The position numbers were made by a program, and so were the translations under genes. The notes under the pieces were generated by a model. It was not told where the DNA came from. It was given only the letters and a program-made list of their open reading frames with translations, and ran no database searches. A stretch of DNA of 6,310 bases from Myxococcales bacterium (lineage in GTDB: Bacteria > Myxococcota_A > UBA9160 > SMWR01), in assembly GCA_022571825.1 (NCBI GenBank), contig JACZXC010000183.1:1-6310 (forward strand), in the 5' to 3' direction. This document shows positions 1 to 5,934 of this stretch, one piece after another. Every line of letters begins with the position of its first letter. The stretch's first letter is position 1.

Positions 1-741
1 ACCGGCGGGGCCTCCGGGCTGGGTGAGGCAACGGCCCGGTTGCTCGCCGACCGGGGCGCCGACGTTGCGCTGCTCGACCTGCCCCGGTCGAAGGGGACCG
101 ACGTCGCCAAGGAGATCGGCGCGAATACCCTCTTCCTGCCAGCGGACGTCACCAGCGAGGAGCAGGTCGCCGCCGCGATCGACCGGGCGTCCGAGAGCTT
201 TGGCGCGCTTCACATCCTGGTGAACTGCGCCGGTATCGGATCGGCTTCACGAACTGTCGGCAAGAACGGGGCCCCCTTCGATCTGGACCTGTTCCGGCAC
301 ACGATCGAGGTCAATCTGATCGGGACCTTCAACGCAATCCGACTCACCGCAGCCCGAATGATCACGAACGAGCCCGGGGAGTCCGGCGAGCGCGGGGTCA
401 TCGTCAACACCGCGTCGGTGGCAGCCTTCGAGGGGCAGATCGGTCAGGCCGCCTACTCGGCGTCGAAGGGAGGAATCGTGGGAATGACGCTGCCGATCGC
501 CCGCGACCTCTCGCGCCACGGAATTCGCTGCTGCACGATCGCACCCGGGCTGTTCGAAACGCCGTTGCTCATGGGAATGACGCCGGAGATGAGGGAGGCC
601 CTCGGCGCCAGCATTCCCTTCCCGCCGCGACTGGGCCATCCGTCCGAGTACGCCGCCCTCGCCTGCCAGATCGTGGAGAATCCCATGCTCAACGGAGAGA
701 CCATCCGGCTCGACGGTGCCATCCGCATGCAGCCCCGCTGA
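1..741 (+). CDS. HSD17B10-like short-chain dehydrogenase (3-hydroxyacyl-CoA dehydrogenase type), 5' end missing
   Basis: NAD-dependent short-chain dehydrogenase/reductase (SDR), a soluble Rossmann enzyme, most like HSD17B10/type 2 3-hydroxyacyl-CoA dehydrogenase, which oxidises 3-hydroxyacyl-CoA to 3-ketoacyl-CoA in fatty-acid and isoleucine breakdown and also accepts steroids. The reading frame is open from base 1 and begins inside the cofactor motif TGGASGLG, so about 10-15 N-terminal residues lie outside the window; 246 residues are visible against about 260 for the family. Numbered from base 1: the Asp in LLDLP (about 26) is the NAD-selecting residue, DV is at 49-50, NCAG at 75-78, and the catalytic Ser139, Tyr152 and Lys156 lie in NTASVAAFEG and AAYSASKGG. 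The C-terminus LDGAIRMQP is characteristic of this subfamily. The assignment rests on remembered similarity to the animal mitochondrial enzyme along the whole length. It is the first visible gene of an operon; the next starts 9 nt after its stop. The physiological substrate is inferred. Confidence 0.93.
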   Translation, partial: TGGASGLGEATARLLADRGADVALLDLPRSKGTDVAKEIGANTLFLPADVTSEEQVAAAIDRASESFGALHILVNCAGIGSASRTVGKNGAPFDLDLFRHTIEVNLIGTFNAIRLTAARMITNEPGESGERGVIVNTASVAAFEGQIGQAAYSASKGGIVGMTLPIARDLSRHGIRCCTIAPGLFETPLLMGMTPEMREALGASIPFPPRLGHPSEYAALACQIVENPMLNGETIRLDGAIRMQPR

Positions 742-743
742 GG
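740..743 (+). promoter_or_regulatory. Ribosome binding site GAGG that fixes the GTG start of the LLM oxidoreductase
   Basis: GAGG overlaps the TGA stop of the upstream dehydrogenase and sits 7 nt before the GTG at 751, an ideal Shine-Dalgarno spacing. It supports the GTG as the true start and suggests translation coupled to the end of the preceding gene. Confidence 0.6.
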
Positions 744-750
744 CGATCCG

Positions 751-1755
751 GTGGATCTTGGCAAACTCGCCATTTCGCTCCCGGTTCCTTTCTTTTCGGC
801 CCGGGAGTGCGTCGATCTCGCGCGCCGGGCGGAGAGGGCGTGGGGCTACCAGGCGATCTGGCTGGCGGAGACCTCCGGGCCCGATTCGTTCGCCCTGGCC
901 GGAGCGCTGGCCAGCGCGACCACGCGGGTGACTCTCGGCACGGCGATCGTGCCGGTCTACAACCGCACCCCGGCCGTGCTCGCGATGGGAGCTGCCACCC
1001 TGGCTCAACTCTCGGGCGATCGCTTCATCCTGGGTCTCGGATCCTCCAGCCACGCGATCATCGAGAGCTGGAATGGCCTCGCCTTCGAACGACCCCTAAC
1101 CCACGTGCGCGAGACGGTCGCCATCGTGCGCCAGGCCCTCTCCGGCGCGAAGAGCGACTTCATCGGCAAGGCCCTGCGCTCCCGCGGCCTGCGTCTGGGC
1201 TGCCTGCCGGAGCGACCCGTTCCCATTTACCTGGCCGGCCTGCGGGAGAAGATGCTCGGGCTCGCGGGAGAAGTCGGCGACGGCCTGATCGTGAATCTGT
1301 TTCCCGTCTCGGCGCTGCCCCGGATCCTGGCCGCCTACCGCGCCGGTGCGAAACGAGCCAAGCGCGACGCCGATTCCGACGAGGTGGTGTGTCGTTTCCA
1401 GGTCGCCGTCACCGACGACATCGACACCGCGCGAAACCTGGTCCGCGCCGTCTTCGGTGCCTACGTCGCCCAGCCCGTCTACAACAAGTTCTTCGCCTGG
1501 TGCGGTTTCGAGGCGGAGGCGCGCGATGTCGCCGACGCCTTCGCACGCGGGGACCGGTCCGGGACCGCTGCCGCCATGACCGACGACCTCGTCGACCGGG
1601 TCACCATTCTCGGCTCGGCGGAGCGGTGTCGAGAGCAGATCGCGGAATTCGTGGCGGCGGGCGTAACCACCCCGGTGATCTCGCCCCTGGCGACCGACCG
1701 GGCGGGTATCGAGGCCAGCTTCGAGGCGTTCGCACCGGCGCTGCTCGGGCATTGA
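751..1755 (+). CDS. LLM-class (luciferase-like) oxidoreductase, probably F420-dependent
   Basis: A 334-residue member of the bacterial luciferase-like (LLM) superfamily, a TIM-barrel fold that uses reduced FMN or coenzyme F420. Visible hallmarks are the early barrel strand GYQAIWLAE (32-40), the ATTRVTLGTAIVPVYNR block (56-72), and the stretch AATLAQLSGDRFILGLGSSS (81-100), which is typical of F420-dependent dehydrogenases and reductases such as the mycobacterial families. These are followed by a helix (about 115-131) and a C-terminal strand-helix unit RVTILGSAERCREQIAEF (283-300). The length is normal for the family and there is no signal peptide or membrane segment. The GTG start is supported by GAGG 7 nt upstream. 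The gene lies 9 nt after an acyl-CoA-type dehydrogenase and 6 nt before a TIGR01777 gene, so all three are probably co-transcribed. Its substrate cannot be read from sequence. F420 rather than FMN is inferred from family resemblance; no F420 biosynthesis gene is in the window to support it. Confidence 0.88.
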   Translation: MDLGKLAISLPVPFFSARECVDLARRAERAWGYQAIWLAETSGPDSFALAGALASATTRVTLGTAIVPVYNRTPAVLAMGAATLAQLSGDRFILGLGSSSHAIIESWNGLAFERPLTHVRETVAIVRQALSGAKSDFIGKALRSRGLRLGCLPERPVPIYLAGLREKMLGLAGEVGDGLIVNLFPVSALPRILAAYRAGAKRAKRDADSDEVVCRFQVAVTDDIDTARNLVRAVFGAYVAQPVYNKFFAWCGFEAEARDVADAFARGDRSGTAAAMTDDLVDRVTILGSAERCREQIAEFVAAGVTTPVISPLATDRAGIEASFEAFAPALLGH

Positions 1756-1761
1756 ACGCCG

Positions 1762-2712
1762 GTGTCCGACTCCGGCGCAGTCCTGATCACCGGGGCGACC
1801 GGACTCGTGGGTCACCGCCTCGCCGAGGCATTGATACGCGATGACGTATCGGTGCGTGCGCTGACGCGAGATCCGGTCGCGGCCGCGCGTCGACTCGATC
1901 CGAAGATCTCCCGAATCGGCTGGGACGGACTGCGCGTCCCCGAAAGTGCGGTCTCCGGGACCTCGGCGATCGTTCACCTCGCCGGCGAGCCCATATTCGC
2001 CGGACCGCTGACCGCGAAACGACGCCGGCGAATTCGCGCGAGTCGCGTCGAGTCGACCCGGTCGCTCGTCGAAGCCGTGGGCGCGCTACCCGCAGCCCAA
2101 CGCCCCGAGGTGTTCGCGTGCGCATCGGCGGTCGGCTTCTACGGATCGCGCGGTGACGAGCCGCTGACGGAGTCCGCCCCAACCGGCGAAGGCTTTCTGG
2201 CCGACGTGTGCAGGGCCTGGGAATCCGCCGCCTTCGCGGCGGGGGAGCTCGGCGTCCGCACCGCCGCGTTGCGCATCGGCGTCGTGCTGGCCCGAGAGGG
2301 GGGCGCGCTGGCGATGCTGGCCCGGATCTTCAGACTGGGCGCCGGGGGCCGACTGGGCCGCGGCGATCAGTGGTTTCCCTGGATCCACATCGACGACCTC
2401 GTGTCGCTGATCCGAAGCGTCCTGGGGGATGCGCGTTATCGAGGTGCGATCAACGCCGTGGCACCCGAACCGGTCCGAAACAAGGACTTCACCCGGGCGT
2501 TGGCTCGCGCCCTGAAGCGACCGGCACTGTTTCCCGTGCCCGCGTTCGCGGTGCGCTTGGCTTTGGGCGAACTCTCCGGCGAGCTGCTCGGCAGTCGGCG
2601 CGTGGTTCCCAGGCGTGCCGTCGAGTGCGGATTCCGCTTCCAGCACCCGGCGATCGCGAGCGCCCTGACCGCCGAACTCCAGGGTCGAACCGCCCGTGGG
2701 GAAGTTCAGTGA
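1762..2712 (+). CDS. TIGR01777-family epimerase-like NAD(P)-binding protein (YfcH/SDR39U1 type)
   Basis: A 316-residue atypical SDR of the TIGR01777 family (E. coli YfcH, human SDR39U1, plant GC1). Its biochemical reaction is unknown; it is often mislabelled 'cell division inhibitor SulA', and the plant homologue affects chloroplast division. The N-terminal Rossmann motif is TGATGLVG (10-17), followed by VHLAGEPI (71-78), the SRVESTRSLVEA helix (94-105), ASAVGFYGSRGDEPLTE (121-137), GFLADVCRAWE (144-154), LRIGVVLAREGGAL (170-183), the WFPWIHIDDLV block (204-214) and NAVAPEPV (231-238). The end (about 255-303, RPALFPVPAFAVRLALGE then GFRFQHP) is the C-terminal DUF1731-like domain. Tyr127 is present but there is no Lys four residues later, which is normal for this family and leaves oxidoreductase activity uncertain. 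The GTG start lies 6 nt after the previous stop with no clear Shine-Dalgarno, so translation by reinitiation is likely. Its 3' end overlaps the opposite-strand gene by 7 bp. Confidence 0.93.
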   Translation: MSDSGAVLITGATGLVGHRLAEALIRDDVSVRALTRDPVAAARRLDPKISRIGWDGLRVPESAVSGTSAIVHLAGEPIFAGPLTAKRRRRIRASRVESTRSLVEAVGALPAAQRPEVFACASAVGFYGSRGDEPLTESAPTGEGFLADVCRAWESAAFAAGELGVRTAALRIGVVLAREGGALAMLARIFRLGAGGRLGRGDQWFPWIHIDDLVSLIRSVLGDARYRGAINAVAPEPVRNKDFTRALARALKRPALFPVPAFAVRLALGELSGELLGSRRVVPRRAVECGFRFQHPAIASALTAELQGRTARGEVQ

Positions 2713-3170
2713 GTCCGGTGCGCTGAGGACTCCGCGGTAAACAGAGTGAGCAGGACTTCCTTGAGCGTCGCTTCCCGCGCCGCCGGGGTGACTTCGAAGT
2801 AGGCCAGCGATACCGAGGCCTCGGCGGCCCTGGGAAAGCGTTCGCCGAATTCGTGAAGAAGCCGGACCATGATCTCCTCCGCGCCCCCTCGATCGACGTC
2901 GGTCAGGAAGAGGACCGAGCGCTCCCGGGTCATCCGAACGATGCAGTCGTCGACGCGGAGAGCGCTGGTGACGTAGTCGACAACGTCCGGGAAGACCAGG
3001 TCGCCTTCACGGCCCGCCATTCCCACGACTACAGAGGTAAGGGCGTGTTCGCCAGCCAGATCGGAGATCCTGTCCAGCAACTCGCGCAGCCGGCGGGGGT
3101 CGTCGATCTGGGATCCGTCGTGTAGCATGGCCACGCTCTCTTTCTCCCCGCTCTCATTATCGACGAACAC
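2706..3170 (-). CDS. Small degenerate GGDEF-like domain protein, last gene of the ABC exporter operon
   Basis: A 154-residue soluble protein I cannot assign to a named family. Residues about 62-125 follow the pattern of a GGDEF domain: DVVDYVTSALRVDDCIVRM (62-80) resembles the conserved 'lR..D.vaR' run, LFLTDVDRGGAEEIMVRLL (87-105) the strand and helix after the active site, and ASVSLAYFEVTP (118-129) the 'vtlSiGva' strand. The five residues where GGDEF should stand are TRERS (81-85), and the N-terminal DxLTGLxNR segment is absent, so diguanylate cyclase activity is not expected; a regulatory or structural role is possible. The GTG at 3170 starts 18 nt after the permease stop but has no well-spaced Shine-Dalgarno. 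An in-frame ATG at 3128 (140 residues) follows a purine-rich GAGAG and is a real alternative. The frame is open back to the permease stop, with protein-like composition. Presence of a gene is well supported; the GGDEF relationship is moderate. Confidence 0.72.
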   Translation of the reverse strand: MFVDNESGEKESVAMLHDGSQIDDPRRLRELLDRISDLAGEHALTSVVVGMAGREGDLVFPDVVDYVTSALRVDDCIVRMTRERSVLFLTDVDRGGAEEIMVRLLHEFGERFPRAAEASVSLAYFEVTPAAREATLKEVLLTLFTAESSAHRTH

Positions 3171-3188
3171 GACGGCGATCTGAAGACC

Positions 3189-3947
3189 TCATCGATCGGC
3201 CCGCTGGTGGTTCAAGGAGGCCACCGCGAGCACCGTCGCGCCGACACTGAGAAGCGCCAGCATGACTGCGCTCGTGGCCAGGGGGATCTCGTGGATCCCC
3301 AGTAGGCCGAAGCGAAATAGGTCGACCCCGTAGCTGAGTGGATTCCCGTAGGATAGCCAGCGCATGGGCGACGGCAGGGTGGTGATCGGGTAGAAGATGC
3401 CGGAAAAGAGGTAGAGGGGAACCGTGACCAACGCCGCGAACAGTCGAAAGGACTCGAGCCGACGCAGACGGGATGCGATGGCGATCCCCAAGGATACGAA
3501 CACGGCCGTAACCGCCGTGATCGCCCCCAACAGGGCTGCGGGTTCGGGCAGGCGCAGCGCCGTAAAGGTCGCCAGGATCGCCAGGAGCATCGCCACGAGC
3601 AAAAGCGAAGCCGCCAGCCGCGCCGCCATCTTGGCGAGTACGATGCTGGCGGGCGCAACCGGTGCGATGAGCAGCGCGCGCAGGAAGCCGGTCTCGCGAT
3701 CCTCGATCAGGCTGAAGCCTCCGCCCACGGCTCCCGAGCTGATCACAAGCACGAGGATTCCCGAGGCGAGGTGACCGACGTAGTCCGTTCCCGTGGGAAG
3801 TTCGACGACGTCATTCAGACCGAATCCGAAAAATCCGACCGCCGCCAGGGGAAACACCATCTGCCCCACCCAATAGGCCCGATCGCGCCGGTAGCGAATG
3901 GCCTCGCGGCGGAAGAGCGTGAGCGTGTCGCCGAGCAGGACGATCAC
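3189..3947 (-). CDS. ABC-2 type transporter permease (DrrB-like)
   Basis: A 252-residue integral inner-membrane permease of the ABC-2 family, the transmembrane half of an exporter of the DrrB/NodJ type that handles drugs, lipids or polysaccharide precursors. About six hydrophobic segments are visible (roughly 28-46, 58-78, 104-128, 137-159, 167-187 and 222-244) after a short basic N-terminus with RREAIRYRRDR (13-23). The coupling-helix signature EDRETGFLRALLIAPV (82-97) and the late loop YPITTLPSPMRWLSYGNPLSY (about 186-206) are typical of ABC-2 permeases. It starts with GTG, and that codon overlaps the TGA of the ATPase gene as GTGA, so the two are translationally coupled; no strong Shine-Dalgarno is needed or seen. 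The cargo cannot be predicted. A homodimeric permease with the neighbouring ATPase as partner is the expected architecture. Confidence 0.92.
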   Translation of the reverse strand: MIVLLGDTLTLFRREAIRYRRDRAYWVGQMVFPLAAVGFFGFGLNDVVELPTGTDYVGHLASGILVLVISSGAVGGGFSLIEDRETGFLRALLIAPVAPASIVLAKMAARLAASLLLVAMLLAILATFTALRLPEPAALLGAITAVTAVFVSLGIAIASRLRRLESFRLFAALVTVPLYLFSGIFYPITTLPSPMRWLSYGNPLSYGVDLFRFGLLGIHEIPLATSAVMLALLSVGATVLAVASLNHQRADR

Positions 3948-4921
3948 GCGGAGTCCGTGGGGCCTTCGAACGAGTGACCCGTGTGGTGAAGAAAAACATG
4001 ATCGAGTGTCGGCCGCTGCATTGTCACCTCGAGGACACCGAATGACCTCACCGCCTCGATCAGCGCCGCCAGGCGACGGGGCCCGTCGACCAGTGTCACG
4101 CGAAGGGTCGCGGTCGACTCCGAATCGGGGTCTTCGCGGATCACTTCACTGACGCCGTCGAGCCGGTTCAGGCGATCGATCGCTCCATCGGCGCGCTCCA
4201 GGGCCAGGCGTACCACATCGCCCCCGAGTTCCGACTTGAGTCGACTGGGTGATCCCGACGCCACGACGCGACCGTGATCGATGATTGCGATCTGTTCGCA
4301 GAGAGAATCGGCCTCCTCCATGGAGTGGGTGGTCAGAAACACGGTGGTGTCTCCTCCGTCGCTCAGGGAACGCAGGTGATCCCAGATCGCCCTCCTGGCG
4401 TGAACGTCGAGCCCCAGCGTCGGCTCGTCGAGGAAGAGGACCTGGGGCCGATGCAACAGACCCCGGCCGATCTCCAGGCGCCTCTTCATTCCGCCCGAGT
4501 AGAACCGCGTCGGGCGATCCGCCACCTCTTCGAGACCCAGGAGCGCGATAATCTCGTCGACTCGAGCCCGCCGATCCTCGAGGTGGTAGAGCCGCGCATA
4601 GAGGTCGAGGTGTTCGCGGGAGGTCAGCTCGGGATCGAGGGTGGATTCTTGAAACACCAGGCCGAGATCGCGGCGCACCGCGTCGCGCTCGGCCACGACG
4701 TCTCGCCCGAGCAGGCGAGCGACCCCGCCGGTCGGCCGAATCAGTGTCGTGAGGATGCTGACCGTGGTGGTCTTCCCGGCACCGTTGGGCCCGAGCAAGC
4801 CGAAGCATGACCCTCGCGGTACCCTGAGATCCAGGCCGTCGAGGGCCGTGACCTCGCCGAAGCGCTTGACGAGAGCGCGCACCTCGATCGCCGGCGGGTT
4901 GGTTGTCGCACTCGATTCCAT
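3944..4921 (-). CDS. ABC exporter ATP-binding protein (DrrA-like)
   Basis: A 325-residue cytoplasmic ATPase that should power the adjacent ABC-2 permease. In order: the A-loop region IEVRALVKRFGEVTALDGL (12-30), Walker A GPNGAGKT (44-51), Q-loop Gln91 in LVFQEST, signature YSGGMKRRLEIGRGL (141-155), Walker B VLFLDEP (161-167), D-loop LGLD (169-172) and switch His199 in LTTHSMEEAD. All catalytic residues are intact. The C-terminal extension (about 235-320), ending MQRPTLDHVFLHHTGH (301-316), is the accessory domain of the DrrA/daunorubicin-resistance subfamily, which supports an exporter rather than an importer. I chose ATG 4921, just before the conserved domain; the frame stays open to 5059, but that extension is Arg/Pro-rich and overlaps ctaA, so it is a shadow. 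No clear Shine-Dalgarno precedes the ATG. The stop overlaps the permease start by 4 nt. Substrate unknown; 'antibiotic resistance' is only a family label. Confidence 0.95.
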   Translation of the reverse strand: MESSATTNPPAIEVRALVKRFGEVTALDGLDLRVPRGSCFGLLGPNGAGKTTTVSILTTLIRPTGGVARLLGRDVVAERDAVRRDLGLVFQESTLDPELTSREHLDLYARLYHLEDRRARVDEIIALLGLEEVADRPTRFYSGGMKRRLEIGRGLLHRPQVLFLDEPTLGLDVHARRAIWDHLRSLSDGGDTTVFLTTHSMEEADSLCEQIAIIDHGRVVASGSPSRLKSELGGDVVRLALERADGAIDRLNRLDGVSEVIREDPDSESTATLRVTLVDGPRRLAALIEAVRSFGVLEVTMQRPTLDHVFLHHTGHSFEGPTDSA

Positions 4922-4974
4922 TGCTACGGTGGGCGCGCGCCCCCTCCCCACCAAGCTGGGCGAACTGGGTCCGT
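4922..4974. promoter_or_regulatory. Short divergent intergenic region between the ABC operon and ctaA
   Basis: These 53 bp are the only space between two divergent gene starts (ATPase ATG at 4921 going left, ctaA ATG at 4975 going right), so both promoters must lie here or inside the neighbouring coding ends. The region is very GC-rich (a run of alternating G and C near 4931-4940, then C-rich). I see no convincing -35/-10 pair on either strand; the best plus-strand candidate, TTGTCG at 4903 and TACGGT at 4925 with 16 nt between them, matches consensus poorly. No operator-like inverted repeat is evident. Confidence 0.4.
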
Positions 4975-5925
4975 ATGCTAGGCGACGCCGGACAACCCCG
5001 CGACGATGGCGAGCGGGGACGAAACCACGCGTTGCTCCTGGCTCGCGGATTCGCCGCACTGCTCGCGCTCAGCATCGGCCTGATCGTGCTCGGAGCGCTG
5101 GTGCGCGCGAACGGGGCCGGACTGGCCTGCCCCGACTGGCCCCTCTGCTTCGGAGAGTTCGTTCCCCAGATGGATCTGCGCGTCGCCTTGGAGTGGTCGC
5201 ACCGTGTCCTCGCCGGCGGCATCTCGATAGGCTTCGCCGTGCTCGCGCTGCTGACGCTGCGGAGCGCACCCACCCGCCGGGTCGCGGGGACCGGGATCGG
5301 CGTGGCGACTTGCCTCCTCGGCCTCCAGATCCTGCTGGGTGCCCTCACGATATGGATGCGGCTGACGGCCTGGACCGTCACGGCGCACCTTCTCACGGGC
5401 AACGTGTTCGCCCTGACCCTGGCGCTGATTGCCTGCGCGCTCCGAGATCATGGAGTCGATCGCCCGCCGCGCCCCCGCCCAACCGGCGCAGCGCGCGGCC
5501 TGGTGGCGACAAGTGCGGCGCTTCTGGCGCTGCAGATCGTCCTGGGGGGACTGGTCGCCTCACGCTTCGCCGGACTCGCCTGCCCGGACTGGCCCAGCTG
5601 CAGCGACGGAGCCTGGTTTCCCAGCTGGGAAGGCAACGTCGGGCTTCACCTGATGCATCGGTTGAACGGCTATGCCCTGGTGGCGGTCTTGCTGGCCGCC
5701 GCCCTGGCGAGCCGGAGCCCACCCCCACTCCGAACCTGGACCCGGGTCGCACTGGGCCTCGGCATCGCCCAGGTGATCGTCGGCGTCACCAACGTCTGGC
5801 TGCAGATCCCGATCGAGGTGACGGGTCTTCACTCGGCGCTGGCCACGGCTCTGGTGCTGAGCATCACGCTGGCAGCAAGATCCGTCTGGCCGGGATCGGC
5901 GGCGCCCGCTGAGTCGCGGTGCTAA
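4975..5925 (+). CDS. ctaA: Heme A synthase (COX15/CtaA family)
   Basis: A 316-residue membrane enzyme that oxidises the C8 methyl of heme O to the formyl group of heme A for aa3-type cytochrome oxidase. About eight hydrophobic helices are visible (roughly 24-44, 77-96, 103-128, 133-157, 174-195, 227-246, 256-275 and 284-303), in two related four-helix halves. Expected heme-ligand pairs are His76 (EWSHR) with His138 (TAHLLTGN), and His228 (LMHRLNGY) with His286 (GLHSALA). Glu73, three residues before His76, matches the catalytic Glu of the Bacillus enzyme. The first loop of each half carries GLACPDWPxC, giving pairs Cys52/Cys58 and Cys203/Cys209, which correspond to the disulfides in both outer loops of Bacillus CtaA. 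The ATG at 4975 gives the normal length; an upstream TTG at 4903 would overlap the divergent ATPase gene and adds an unconvincing leader. No strong Shine-Dalgarno is visible. It implies aerobic respiration with a heme-A oxidase encoded elsewhere; no ctaB is present here. Confidence 0.95.
   Translation: MLGDAGQPRDDGERGRNHALLLARGFAALLALSIGLIVLGALVRANGAGLACPDWPLCFGEFVPQMDLRVALEWSHRVLAGGISIGFAVLALLTLRSAPTRRVAGTGIGVATCLLGLQILLGALTIWMRLTAWTVTAHLLTGNVFALTLALIACALRDHGVDRPPRPRPTGAARGLVATSAALLALQIVLGGLVASRFAGLACPDWPSCSDGAWFPSWEGNVGLHLMHRLNGYALVAVLLAAALASRSPPPLRTWTRVALGLGIAQVIVGVTNVWLQIPIEVTGLHSALATALVLSITLAARSVWPGSAAPAESRC
5119..5148 (+). repeat. Intragenic repeat copy 1 in ctaA (GLACPDWPLC)
   Basis: Thirty bases encoding the first outer-loop cysteine motif. 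They match the copy at 5572-5601 at 26 of 30 positions by direct comparison, reflecting the duplicated halves of CtaA rather than a mobile or regulatory repeat. Confidence 0.6.
5572..5601 (+). repeat. Intragenic repeat copy 2 in ctaA (GLACPDWPSC)
   Basis: Second copy of the outer-loop motif, 453 bases after the first and in the same reading frame. The differences are two synonymous third positions plus the Leu-to-Ser codon before the second Cys. Confidence 0.6.
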
Positions 5926-5934
5926 ACCACGCCG

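Noticed and set aside
247..1053. Minus-strand open frame (268 codons) opposite the dehydrogenase and LLM genes
   Set aside because: Composition is typical of antisense shadows, and it covers two well-identified genes.
807..1844. Plus-strand open frame (345 codons) within the LLM gene
   Set aside because: Arg/Gly/Pro-rich translation without domain motifs; the LLM frame is clearly the coding one.
1762..2712. Annotation as SulA-type cell division inhibitor
   Set aside because: The label is a historical misannotation of TIGR01777 proteins; the sequence is a Rossmann epimerase-like protein with no relation to the SOS inhibitor SulA.
3282..3300. Perfect 7-bp stem (GGGGATC/GATCCCC) with a 5-nt loop
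   Set aside because: Lies inside the permease coding region, encodes ordinary residues and has no T-run, so it is not a terminator; chance is likely in GC-rich DNA.
4974..4979. TATGCT, a -10-like hexamer
   Set aside because: It coincides with the ctaA start codon and has no partner -35, so a promoter here would remove the ATG from the transcript.
4146..5402. Long open frame on the minus strand (418 codons) crossing the ATPase gene and ctaA
   Set aside because: Its product is Arg/Pro/Ser-rich low-complexity sequence typical of shadow frames in high-GC DNA, while the ATPase and CtaA frames carry complete family motifs.
5618..5631. 14-bp perfect palindrome TTCCCAGCTGGGAA
   Set aside because: Sits in the second outer-loop coding sequence of ctaA (FPSWE region); no second copy or promoter context to support an operator.
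4749..5912. Plus-strand open frame (387 codons) covering ctaA in another phase
   Set aside because: Arg/Pro-rich with no motif; ctaA in the other phase has all heme-ligand histidines and helices.
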